Origin: JBGSBR01 sp041730495
GTDB taxonomy: Bacteria > Patescibacteriota > Microgenomatia > UBA1406 > GWC2-37-13
Length of the DNA: 64,000 nucleotides
Assembly (NCBI GenBank): GCA_041730495.1
Contig: JBGSBR010000004.1
Coordinates: forward strand, 20,490-84,489
Direction of reading: 5' to 3'
Part shown: in pieces, positions 9,283-16,755 of the stretch
How positions within the stretch are numbered: position 1 is the first letter of the stretch
Layout: the number at the start of each line of letters is the position of its first letter
Position numbers and translations under genes: made by a program
The notes under the pieces: model-generated
Told to the model about the DNA's origin: nothing
The model's input: the letters and a program-made list of their open reading frames with translations, nothing else
Databases searched by the model: none

Positions 9283-9349
9283 GTAAAAAATTCAAACTTA
9301 TTGCAATTCATCATTATAATGGCTCTATAGGCCTTTTTCAAGCTGACAA

Positions 9350-11092
9350 TTAGGCTCTTTTAGTGATATCTTGCACTATTTGAGTCTTAAATGTGTCAAA
9401 AGCAACAGTTTCACTATTTCCATCACGCTTACGGATACTGATATTGCTGTCTTCGATCTCTTTATCACCCATGATACCCATATAAAAGACTTTTTCTTTT
9501 TGAGCGTTGCGGATTTTCTTCTGCATCGATTCATTCTGACTATCGACATCGACACGGACACCAGCTTGGCGCAGCTCAGCGGCCATCTTTTCAGCTGCTT
9601 CTACATGACGCTCGGCGATTGGGATGAGCTTCATCTGTACTGGCGTGAGCCATAGTGGGAATGCCCCAGCATAATGTTCGATCACAAATGCCATGAATCG
9701 CTCATGTACAGATAATGGAGCTCGGTGGATGACGAAAATTTCATTATTGTCCTGCCCCGCTTCGTCGGTATATCTGAGATCAAAGCGCTTTTTGGCTGCG
9801 AAATCAAGCTGGATTGTCGACATTGTCTCTTCACGGCCGATAGCTGATTTGAACTGTACATCGACTTTTGGTCCATAAAATGCTGCCTCATCATCAGCTT
9901 CACGATACTCAACATTCATCTCTTGCAGTACTTCCCTCAACACCTGTTCAGAGTACTCCCAGTTTTCAGGTTCATCGAAGTATTTCTCAGTGTGTTTTGG
10001 ATCCCATTTCGACAATCTAAACCAGTAGTCCTTCAAGCCAAAGATCGCAAAATACTCTTGAGTGAGCTTGATGACGGCTTTGAATTCGTCTTTGATCTGA
10101 TCTTTACGACAGTAGATATGAGCATCATTCATCGTCATGCCGCGTACACGCAGTAAGCCTGCAAGTGTACCTGAGAGCTCATTGCGATAACACGTACCGT
10201 ATTCAGCTAGTCTCAGCGGTAATTCACGGTAACTTCTAGGTTTATAGTTATAAATCGTATGATGATGTGGACAGTTCATCGCCTTGAGATAATACGTGGC
10301 ATCATCCATCTCCATCCCAGGGTACATTGATTCTTTATAGTACGGTAGATGTCCAGAGCGCTCAAATAGCTCTTGTTTGGCGATATGAGGTGTGACTACG
10401 CGGACATAGCCATATGCAGCTTCTTTCTCTAGTGCGAGTTTCTCGATTTCGTTACGCACTATCGTGCCATTTGGGAGCCACATGACGAGGCCTTTGCCGA
10501 CTGTTTCATCGATGAAGAATAAATCTAATTCTTTCCCAAGTTTACGATGATCACGTTTTTTTGCCTCTTCGAGCTGATGCAAATGCTCTTCAAGCTCTTC
10601 TTTGGTGGCGAAAGCCGTGCCATAGATGCGCGTTAGCATCGTGTTTTTCTCATCTCCACGCCAGTATGCACCAGCGACGGATAATAATTTGAAGTGCTTG
10701 AGCTCTTCTTTTGGATTTTCGACATGGCCACCTTTACACAGATCCCAGTACTCACCAGATTTATAGAAGCTCAGTTTTTCACCATTTTTACTAAACTCTT
10801 CGATCAGCTCATGTTTATATTCATTATCTGGGTATTCCTTTTTAGCATCTTCTGCACTAAGCTCATGTTTTTCGAAGCTTTTCCAGCTTTTCACAATTTC
10901 ACGCATTTTCTGCTCCATGCGAGATAGATCAGCATCAGAGATTGGCTCTTTGAATTCGAAATCGAAATAAAAGCCAGTATCGATGGCAGGACCGATCGTA
11001 CGCTTCGTTTCAGGCCAGATCTGCATGACAGCAGCAGCGAGTAAATGAGCTGCACTGTGTCTGAGGTTATCGAGATGTTGTTGTTTATCCAT
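9350..11092 (-). CDS. thrS: Threonine--tRNA ligase without TGS domain
   Basis: A 580-residue class II synthetase for Thr-tRNA. The chain begins directly with the editing (SAD) domain, 'LRHSAAHLLAAAVMQIWPETKRTIGPAIDTGFYFDF', so the ~60-residue N-terminal TGS domain of typical ThrS is absent. The catalytic core has the zinc-ligand 'AMNCPHHHTIYNYKPRSYRELPLRLAEYGTCYRNE' and motif 3 ('HRAPLSVHERFMAFVIEH'), followed by a normal anticodon-binding domain. It leads the thrS-infC-rpmI-rplT-pheS-pheT cluster and has its own promoter at 11107-11135. Confidence 0.96.
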   Translation of the reverse strand: MDKQQHLDNLRHSAAHLLAAAVMQIWPETKRTIGPAIDTGFYFDFEFKEPISDADLSRMEQKMREIVKSWKSFEKHELSAEDAKKEYPDNEYKHELIEEFSKNGEKLSFYKSGEYWDLCKGGHVENPKEELKHFKLLSVAGAYWRGDEKNTMLTRIYGTAFATKEELEEHLHQLEEAKKRDHRKLGKELDLFFIDETVGKGLVMWLPNGTIVRNEIEKLALEKEAAYGYVRVVTPHIAKQELFERSGHLPYYKESMYPGMEMDDATYYLKAMNCPHHHTIYNYKPRSYRELPLRLAEYGTCYRNELSGTLAGLLRVRGMTMNDAHIYCRKDQIKDEFKAVIKLTQEYFAIFGLKDYWFRLSKWDPKHTEKYFDEPENWEYSEQVLREVLQEMNVEYREADDEAAFYGPKVDVQFKSAIGREETMSTIQLDFAAKKRFDLRYTDEAGQDNNEIFVIHRAPLSVHERFMAFVIEHYAGAFPLWLTPVQMKLIPIAERHVEAAEKMAAELRQAGVRVDVDSQNESMQKKIRNAQKEKVFYMGIMGDKEIEDSNISIRKRDGNSETVAFDTFKTQIVQDITKRA

Positions 11093-11106
11093 AAGTATTT
11101 AGTGAA

Positions 11107-11135
11107 ATTATATATCCTCCTTCACCTGCGGTAAA
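11107..11135 (-). promoter_or_regulatory. Putative thrS promoter
   Basis: On the minus strand TTTACC (11130-11135) and TATAAT (11107-11112) are 17 bases apart, and the -10 ends 14 bases before the thrS ATG. The leader would be about 7 bases long. The site lies downstream of the terminator at 11201-11223, so thrS need not depend on read-through from the small transcription unit above it. Confidence 0.55.
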
Positions 11136-11200
11136 CTCAGGTTTCGGCGGGATTTCGTTTTGTTATTTGGTATTGCTAATAGTTTATATTAAAAACTCAT

Positions 11201-11223
11201 AAAAAAACCCGCCTGAGGGCGGG
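11201..11223 (-). terminator. Rho-independent terminator
   Basis: On the minus strand CCCGCC-CTCA-GGCGGG (11208-11223) is followed by seven T. It ends the small transcription unit that begins near 11300 and stands about 110 bases before the thrS start codon. Confidence 0.85.
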
Positions 11224-11300
11224 GTCTGTAATAAACACTACAAAACCACGCCCTGTCAGGCGGTTGTAGTGGTAATGATGTTAGCTTTGTATACGAACAT
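11201..11300 (-). ncRNA. Candidate ~100-nt small RNA upstream of thrS
   Basis: A complete promoter-terminator unit with no ORF between. The minus-strand promoter is TTGACA (11330-11335), 17 bases, TATAGT (11307-11312), giving a start near 11300. The RNA would fold a GTAT/ATAC hairpin, a strong hairpin with CACTACAA/TTGTAGTG arms at 11236-11271 around an inner CGCC/GGCG helix, and end at a perfect terminator. It could be a free small RNA or a leader for thrS read-through. No known family is recognised. Confidence 0.5.
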
Positions 11301-11342
11301 ACTGCAACTATATAAGATTACTGAATGATTGTCAACATAGGC

Positions 11343-11370
11343 TTGAAAGCTGTTAAATATAGGGTATAAT
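11343..11370 (+). promoter_or_regulatory. Leaderless-type promoter of the lipoprotein gene
   Basis: TTGAAA (11343-11348), 16 bases, TATAAT (11365-11370), then exactly 6 bases to the ATG at 11377. Transcription should begin at or next to the start codon. Confidence 0.7.
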
Positions 11371-11376
11371 ATTACT

Positions 11377-12237
11377 ATGGGATATAAAGAACAAGTTGTA
11401 GGTCTCGCATTTGTATTAGGTCTAACTGGCTGTTCAGGGCTACCACCTGAACAAAAGTCTCCTTTAGAACCTTTTGAAAACAAAAATACTCCTGTTCTTA
11501 CGACACCAACCTCAGAAGCAGTGATTGATCCTTTTTGTAGTCCAGTTGTTGAATCTGGTACTCAATCCATAGAAGATAGTATTGTTTTCACTACAGACGA
11601 TATTCCTTACTATAATCTCAATACTGCGAATGTTGCTACACTCGTCTCTACAATTCAAAGTGATATGAAAGATGGACTTATATATGGATATATACAACAT
11701 CAAGCTAGTTCTACCAATGTAAGTAGTACTCCAATAAACTATTCTGAGTTTCAAACTGCACCACGTCAAGTAGAAGCTTTAGCCATAAATGTCGGGGTAT
11801 TTTGTAATCATAATGGTTTACCTGCAGATAAAACTACTAGAAATGGTCTTGTTAGTTTGAACTACAGCGATAAAGCCTTTACGATTATTGCTGAACCTCC
11901 TGCTAATGTACAAGGGGTTGAAAACGATATTCTTGCCCAACTGAACCAAGGAATGGTGGAAATGATGGTAAATGCTCATTTACAAAGTGGTCGCTATACA
12001 GATCAAGAAATTCAAGATATATCTTATGCATATGGGTTAAGTTATTTTTTGATTCGAAATGTAGGTATTGAAACCCATCAAGATTATGTGCGATATGTAC
12101 AAAATAGTGTGAATGGGGACTCCACAGTTGAGGAAGGATTATCGATTCCTATAATATCTTCCAATGCTTTTACGCGCATGGTACAGGTAGTAAACGATGG
12201 TGATATCATGACGTATACCCCTATGGATCAGTATTAA
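11377..12237 (+). CDS. Putative lipoprotein, unknown function
   Basis: A 286-residue protein with a short signal peptide and lipobox: 'GLAFVLGLTGCSG', where Cys19 would be lipid-modified. The rest is soluble and weakly conserved in appearance; I recognise no domain. The mid part ('FTIIAEPPANVQGVENDILAQLNQGMVEMMVNAH') looks like a mixed alpha/beta fold. It is followed after 22 bases by the kinase-like gene and may share its transcript. Its promoter places the -10 six bases before the ATG. Confidence 0.75.
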   Translation: MGYKEQVVGLAFVLGLTGCSGLPPEQKSPLEPFENKNTPVLTTPTSEAVIDPFCSPVVESGTQSIEDSIVFTTDDIPYYNLNTANVATLVSTIQSDMKDGLIYGYIQHQASSTNVSSTPINYSEFQTAPRQVEALAINVGVFCNHNGLPADKTTRNGLVSLNYSDKAFTIIAEPPANVQGVENDILAQLNQGMVEMMVNAHLQSGRYTDQEIQDISYAYGLSYFLIRNVGIETHQDYVRYVQNSVNGDSTVEEGLSIPIISSNAFTRMVQVVNDGDIMTYTPMDQY

Positions 12238-12259
12238 AAGCTAATTGCTTGTTTAACTT

Positions 12260-13120
12260 ATGATTATTCTTCATCCAGAAAACTCTGAGTCTTCTGAAGT
12301 TATGTTGCCCGAATTAATTGCTCCTTTTGGTCCATTAACTATAAAAGAGGAATTTAAAAAAAATAAAGTACATCTTGTGCATTATGCAGATAGAAATATC
12401 CGTCCACACAACTTAGGAGTTTGGCCCGCTGGGTCAAGATTTAATGATACTTTCCCACCTCAACCGAGCAAGTGGCATATTGCGCCTCCTCCAGATCAAC
12501 CATTAGTACTTAAATGTGATAATTTCACCGATGCCATGGAAGACGAACGAGGCATTATGATGTCCGCAAGTAGTATCTTTCCTGAAGGCAGTAAAGTACG
12601 TTTACCCTACTTATATGGTTATGGAAGTATTAATAGTGCAAGATACTTACTTCAAGAATATATTGAGCCGTCTTTTCGGCCTCTGAATCAATATATTGAC
12701 GATAAACAGCAAATACCAGTGGAAGAAGCTTTTGAAATCGGCATATTGATAGCAGATTTACTCACACAGATGCATGTACATGGCATGACCCACGGAGATA
12801 TGTGTGGATATTTCCCAGACGAAGCCAGCGGGATGGGGCATGTTCTATGGAATCCAGATACGAAAGAGATGAGAATCATAGATTGGGGTGAGGGTCGGAG
12901 TCATAGACATATTAATTTAGAATATAAAGATGGTCTCTATATGCATGATCATATTGGGATAAGATCTACTCTGCGAATGCTGTTAGGCACAACCTCACAA
13001 GGAGCAGACATAAAAGACATGGTTCCAGTTCTTACCCGATACGCTAAAAATGGCTATGGAACAGCGCAATTGGCTGAAGATTTACGTGATTTATCTGTGA
13101 AATTAGGTTTTTCTATCTAA
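12260..13120 (+). CDS. Kinase-like protein (APH/RIO-type fold)
   Basis: A 286-residue protein whose C-terminal half has the catalytic signature of the aminoglycoside phosphotransferase/RIO kinase superfamily: 'HGMTHGD', a later 'HVLWN', and 'IIDWGEG' in place of DFG. Between the catalytic Asp and the Asn there are 17 residues rather than the usual 4-5, so the loop carries an insertion (CGYFPDEASGMG). The N-lobe is divergent, with 'PLVLKCDNF' as possible Lys strand. The substrate is unknown. Its last 4 bases overlap the 3' end of convergent trpS. Confidence 0.65.
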   Translation: MIILHPENSESSEVMLPELIAPFGPLTIKEEFKKNKVHLVHYADRNIRPHNLGVWPAGSRFNDTFPPQPSKWHIAPPPDQPLVLKCDNFTDAMEDERGIMMSASSIFPEGSKVRLPYLYGYGSINSARYLLQEYIEPSFRPLNQYIDDKQQIPVEEAFEIGILIADLLTQMHVHGMTHGDMCGYFPDEASGMGHVLWNPDTKEMRIIDWGEGRSHRHINLEYKDGLYMHDHIGIRSTLRMLLGTTSQGADIKDMVPVLTRYAKNGYGTAQLAEDLRDLSVKLGFSI

Positions 13121-14106
13121 ACACCTACAGCTCTTCTGACAGTTTTGAGGGTAGCTTCGGCGATTTCGTTCGCTTGTTTGGCTCCACGAGCTCGTAGCTC
13201 ATGTAAGTAGTCTCTATTTCCATCAAGTTCCGCTCGTTTCTTACGGACATCGGCAAAATACTCCATGAAATGACCGAATAACTGCTTTTTGATCTCGACA
13301 TCTCCGATTGTCCCTTGTTTATACTGCTCTTTCATGTCAGTGACTTTTGCAGCATCATACCCTAGTAATTCAAGGTACTCAAAAGTGACATTCTTCGCTG
13401 GATCACCAGGATCTGTCGGGTGAATACGTGCAGGATCTGTGGTGATTGACATGATCTGTTTTTTGATCACTTCTTCTGGTGCAAAGATCGGTATGTCATT
13501 TCCTAGAGATTTACTCATTTTGCGCTCTCCATCAGTGCCTTTGATACGGGCTGTTTCTTTGGTCAAATATACTTCTGGGATCTTGAAAACTTCGCCATAG
13601 CGATTGTTGAACGTGCGAGCGATCTCACGCGCCAGTTCGACGTGTTGTGCTTGATCTTGTCCGACTGGGACATAATCAGGATTGCTAAACAAAATGTCAG
13701 CTGCCATCAGCACTGGATATGAGAAAAGTCCCATACTGATACTATCTGCTGCCACATCATTTTGAAGTTTATCTTTGTAAGCATGCATGAGTTTGAGCTC
13801 AGAGACAGTCACTACATTATTCAAAATTGTTTGTAGATAGGGTACAGCTGGCACATCACTTTGGACGAAGAAAAGTGTCTTGGTCGGATCTAAGCCAAGC
13901 GCTAGGAACTCCATAAACACTTGTTCAGTATTTGTTTTAACCTCAATAGGATCATAGACGGAGTTTAATGTATGGAGATTGGCGATGAAATAGATACAGC
14001 TTCCTTTGTCTTGGAAATCGAGCGCTGGTTTGGCCATGCCGAAGTAGTTGCCTAGATGTAATCCTTTGGTGGAGCTTGGATTAATACCGGAAAAGTAGGT
14101 TTTCAT
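13117..14106 (-). CDS. trpS: Tryptophan--tRNA ligase
   Basis: A 329-residue class I synthetase for Trp-tRNA. It has the HIGH-like 'GLHLGNYFG', the Trp-binding 'VPVGQDQAQHVELAREIARTFN', and 'GERKMSKSLGN' as KMSKS. Length is typical. The ATG lies only 8 bases after the 3' end of tRNA-Val, leaving no room for a promoter or Shine-Dalgarno, so the gene is probably transcribed from the tRNA promoter and released by tRNA processing. Confidence 0.97.
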   Translation of the reverse strand: MKTYFSGINPSSTKGLHLGNYFGMAKPALDFQDKGSCIYFIANLHTLNSVYDPIEVKTNTEQVFMEFLALGLDPTKTLFFVQSDVPAVPYLQTILNNVVTVSELKLMHAYKDKLQNDVAADSISMGLFSYPVLMAADILFSNPDYVPVGQDQAQHVELAREIARTFNNRYGEVFKIPEVYLTKETARIKGTDGERKMSKSLGNDIPIFAPEEVIKKQIMSITTDPARIHPTDPGDPAKNVTFEYLELLGYDAAKVTDMKEQYKQGTIGDVEIKKQLFGHFMEYFADVRKKRAELDGNRDYLHELRARGAKQANEIAEATLKTVRRAVGV

Positions 14107-14114
14107 AAGTGAAA

Positions 14115-14191
14115 TGGTGCGCGCGCCTGGACTTGAACCGGGGACCTTTGCAATGTCAATGCAATGCTCTAGCCAACTGAGCTACGCGCGC
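14115..14191 (-). tRNA. tRNA-Val(GAC)
   Basis: A 77-base cloverleaf on the minus strand with acceptor GCGCGCG/CGCGCGC, D-arm GCTC/GAGC, anticodon stem TTGCA/TGCAA with loop TTGACAT (anticodon GAC), a T-arm with GGTTCAAGTCC and an encoded CCA end. It stands 8 bases before trpS on the same strand. Confidence 0.96.
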
Positions 14192-14209
14192 AATCTTTAA
14201 ACTGAGGCA

Positions 14210-14215
14210 ATTATA
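14210..14215 (-). promoter_or_regulatory. Putative -10 box of tRNA-Val/trpS
   Basis: TATAAT on the minus strand ends 18 bases before the 5' end of tRNA-Val. It is the only clear promoter element for both the tRNA and trpS. Confidence 0.5.
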
Positions 14216-14318
14216 GCAAAAAAGATGACAGAAAAACTAGAGCGTGAATTTCTGTACTCTTGCGACTACACTAGTAGTAAGCGTCACTAATCACAATTTT
14301 ATCAATTTACATCTGTTT

Positions 14319-15263
14319 ATGAAAAAAATACTGGTAACAGGAGCATTCGGGCTCGTCGGTACAGAGCTTGTTGCTGAGTTACAAAAAATGCATGGTAAAG
14401 AAAATATTGTGGCGCTTGGTAATAAACGAATTCCTGAGAACTTCGATGGGATCGTCGAGCAGACAGATGTTCGTGATGCTGCCAAACTCGAAGAACTGAT
14501 CACTAAATATGATGTTGATACTGTGTATCATCTCGCTGGCCTACTGTCTGTCGGTGGTGAAAAGAATCCTGATCTTGCCTGGGATGTGAATGCAAATGGA
14601 CTAAAACTTGTGCTTGATCTTGCTGTAAAACATAAACTCAAAGTTTTCTGGCCAAGCTCAATTGCTGCCTTCGGACCGACAACTCCGAAACAAAATACAC
14701 CACAACATACTGTACTTGAACCATCGACGATCTATGGAGTGACGAAAGTTGCTGGTGAACTGATGTGTCAGTATTACAATCAACGTTATGGAGTCGATGT
14801 CCGTAGTCTGCGCTACCCTGGTCTGAATGGCTGGAAAGCTGATCCAGGTGACGGCACGACTGAGTATGCAATCCATATTTACTATGCTGCACTCACTGAT
14901 AAACACTATGTATTGCCTCTCAAAGATGACACAGTGCTCCCGATGATGTATATGGATGATGCGATCAAAGGAACGATTCAGATCATGCAAGCTCCAGCAG
15001 AGAAGATTACAGTCCGTATGGGATACAATTTCAGTGCGATCAATTTTGCGCCCAAAGATATCGTGGCATCAATCCAAAAAAAGATTCCAGATTTCACTGT
15101 CGTCTATCAGCCAAATCATACGCAAGCTATCGCTGATAGCTGGCCCAAGACGATCGATGACTCTGATGCACGACGTGATTGGGGTTGGGAGCATGAGTTT
15201 GACCTTGATCGTATGACTGAGGTGATGCTCGAAAATATACAAAAATATAAATTACACAAATAA
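14319..15263 (+). CDS. L-threonine 3-dehydrogenase-like SDR protein
   Basis: A 314-residue extended short-chain dehydrogenase: NAD-binding 'ILVTGAFGLVGTEL', 'VYHLAGLLS', the catalytic 'PSSIAAFGPTTPKQNTPQ' and 'YGVTKVAGE' (Tyr-X3-Lys). This pattern fits the epimerase-like L-threonine dehydrogenases better than sugar epimerases. Together with the next gene, 2 bases downstream, it would oxidise threonine to 2-amino-3-oxobutyrate and then cleave that to glycine and acetyl-CoA. The start at 14319 (MKKILVTG) is chosen over an upstream in-frame codon at 14244. Confidence 0.85.
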   Translation: MKKILVTGAFGLVGTELVAELQKMHGKENIVALGNKRIPENFDGIVEQTDVRDAAKLEELITKYDVDTVYHLAGLLSVGGEKNPDLAWDVNANGLKLVLDLAVKHKLKVFWPSSIAAFGPTTPKQNTPQHTVLEPSTIYGVTKVAGELMCQYYNQRYGVDVRSLRYPGLNGWKADPGDGTTEYAIHIYYAALTDKHYVLPLKDDTVLPMMYMDDAIKGTIQIMQAPAEKITVRMGYNFSAINFAPKDIVASIQKKIPDFTVVYQPNHTQAIADSWPKTIDDSDARRDWGWEHEFDLDRMTEVMLENIQKYKLHK

Positions 15264-15265
15264 CT

Positions 15266-16498
15266 ATGGCCAAAGCAGCATTTATCGATATCTTAAACCA
15301 AGAAGTAGCCCGTATTGACGGTGTAAAAACCTCGAAACGTAATGAACGTATTATCGAAGGTTTTACTGACGAAGCGTCTCCAAAAGCTCTTATTGAAGGC
15401 AAAGAGTTTCAAGTATTTAACTCTAATGATTATCTGGGCTTACGACACAATCCTATGCTCAAAACAGCTGAGCATGAAGCCTCACAAAAGCTAGGATCTG
15501 GACCTGGTGCCGTCCGTTTCATCTCTGGTACCCTCAAAGTACATCGAGATCTCGAAAAAGCTGTCGCCAAATTTCATGGAAGAGACGACGCAATTGTTTT
15601 TTCATCTGCGTTTGCGACCAATCTGGCAGTGCTTTTCACTCTCAGTGCAGGTCAAAACAAAGATTCATTAGTCACTTCTGAGGTTTTGGTGCTCTCAGAT
15701 GCTCTCAATCATCGCAGTATCATCGATGGTATACGACTCGCTAATCTCCCGAAAGAACAGCGCAAAGTCTTCAAACATCTGGATATGGAAGATTTCCGTC
15801 GCATACTCGAAGAAGGCAAAGGTCAGTACAAACGGATATTAGTTGTCACTGACGGCGTATTTAGTATGCTCGGCGAGTATCAAAAGCTGAAAGAAATGCG
15901 AGAAATCATCGATCAATATGATGCTGAGTATGAACAAGGAATCTTGCTTGTCGTCGATGACTGTCATGGCGTCGGTATCGCTGGTGAGACAGGTCGTGGA
16001 GTCGAAGAAATTGAAAATGTTCATTCAGATGTACTCGTAGGTACATTTGGTAAAGCGTTTGGTGCAGATGGTGGATATGTAGTTGCGAGTCAGCAGATTA
16101 TCGATTATTTGCGTGAATCCTCTGCCACCTATATTTACTCAAACTCGGTATCTCCTGGTACAGCCGGAGCAGCACTTGCCGCAGTCGAGCTCATCGACAC
16201 TCCAGAAGGAGCTGAGTTACTCGCAAATTCACGTAAAAATACGGCATATTTCAAAGAACAGATGACAAAAGCTGGTTTCGAGTTTGCCGCAGAGTCAGCA
16301 CATCCTATACAACCTGTGCTTATCGGTGACCCAATCAAAACTCGTGCTATCGTCGATAAACTCTATGACAATGGCGTCTTGGTGACTAATATCAGTTACC
16401 CAGTCGTACCCAAAGGTAGAGATGAGATCAGAGTGCAAGTTTCTGCTGTGCATACTCAAGGTGATATAGATTACCTTATCGAGCAGTTTCAAAAGTAA
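15266..16498 (+). CDS. kbl: 2-amino-3-ketobutyrate CoA ligase / glycine C-acetyltransferase
   Basis: A 410-residue PLP enzyme of the alpha-oxoamine synthase family. Visible are 'NSNDYLGLRHNP', 'GSGPGAVRFISGT', 'DALNHRSIIDGIRL', 'VVDDCHGVGIAGETGRG' and the PLP-lysine region 'VGTFGKAFGADGGYV'. The family also contains KAS/biotin enzymes, but the coupling to a threonine dehydrogenase two bases upstream points to KBL, which converts 2-amino-3-oxobutyrate and CoA to glycine and acetyl-CoA. No Shine-Dalgarno precedes the ATG. Confidence 0.87.
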   Translation: MAKAAFIDILNQEVARIDGVKTSKRNERIIEGFTDEASPKALIEGKEFQVFNSNDYLGLRHNPMLKTAEHEASQKLGSGPGAVRFISGTLKVHRDLEKAVAKFHGRDDAIVFSSAFATNLAVLFTLSAGQNKDSLVTSEVLVLSDALNHRSIIDGIRLANLPKEQRKVFKHLDMEDFRRILEEGKGQYKRILVVTDGVFSMLGEYQKLKEMREIIDQYDAEYEQGILLVVDDCHGVGIAGETGRGVEEIENVHSDVLVGTFGKAFGADGGYVVASQQIIDYLRESSATYIYSNSVSPGTAGAALAAVELIDTPEGAELLANSRKNTAYFKEQMTKAGFEFAAESAHPIQPVLIGDPIKTRAIVDKLYDNGVLVTNISYPVVPKGRDEIRVQVSAVHTQGDIDYLIEQFQK

Positions 16499-16500
16499 GC

Positions 16501-16689
16501 TCAGTTGTTACTATGATTTTGACGATTCCGGGACTTATTTTGATTGTATTCGGAGTCTTTGAAGCTCTCGAAATACAACTTATAAGACAATACCAGTATG
16601 AAAACAATGACTAACAGTACTATTTCATAGCCTCTGAGGATGGGCATATGGATAGTTTGAGGTAGATTGTTTTGTAATGTTTCTAACAT
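16501..16689 (-). CDS. Small single-pass membrane protein
   Basis: A 62-residue ORF with one hydrophobic segment (about residues 20-37) and an Asn/Lys/Arg-rich C-terminal tail. It fills the gap between kbl and the topoisomerase gene. There is no recognisable family, and no clear promoter, so this is a tentative call. Confidence 0.4.
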   Translation of the reverse strand: MLETLQNNLPQTIHMPILRGYEIVLLVIVFILVLSYKLYFESFKDSEYNQNKSRNRQNHSNN

Positions 16690-16755
16690 GCCCCAACTTT
16701 AAACCAGCAGGGTCACTTTTACTACAGAAATACGTAAGAAAAATGTAAAAGTAGA

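Noticed and set aside
11256..11483. 75-codon minus-strand ORF
   Set aside because: It runs antisense through the lipoprotein start and overlaps the structured small-RNA unit; its composition is not protein-like.
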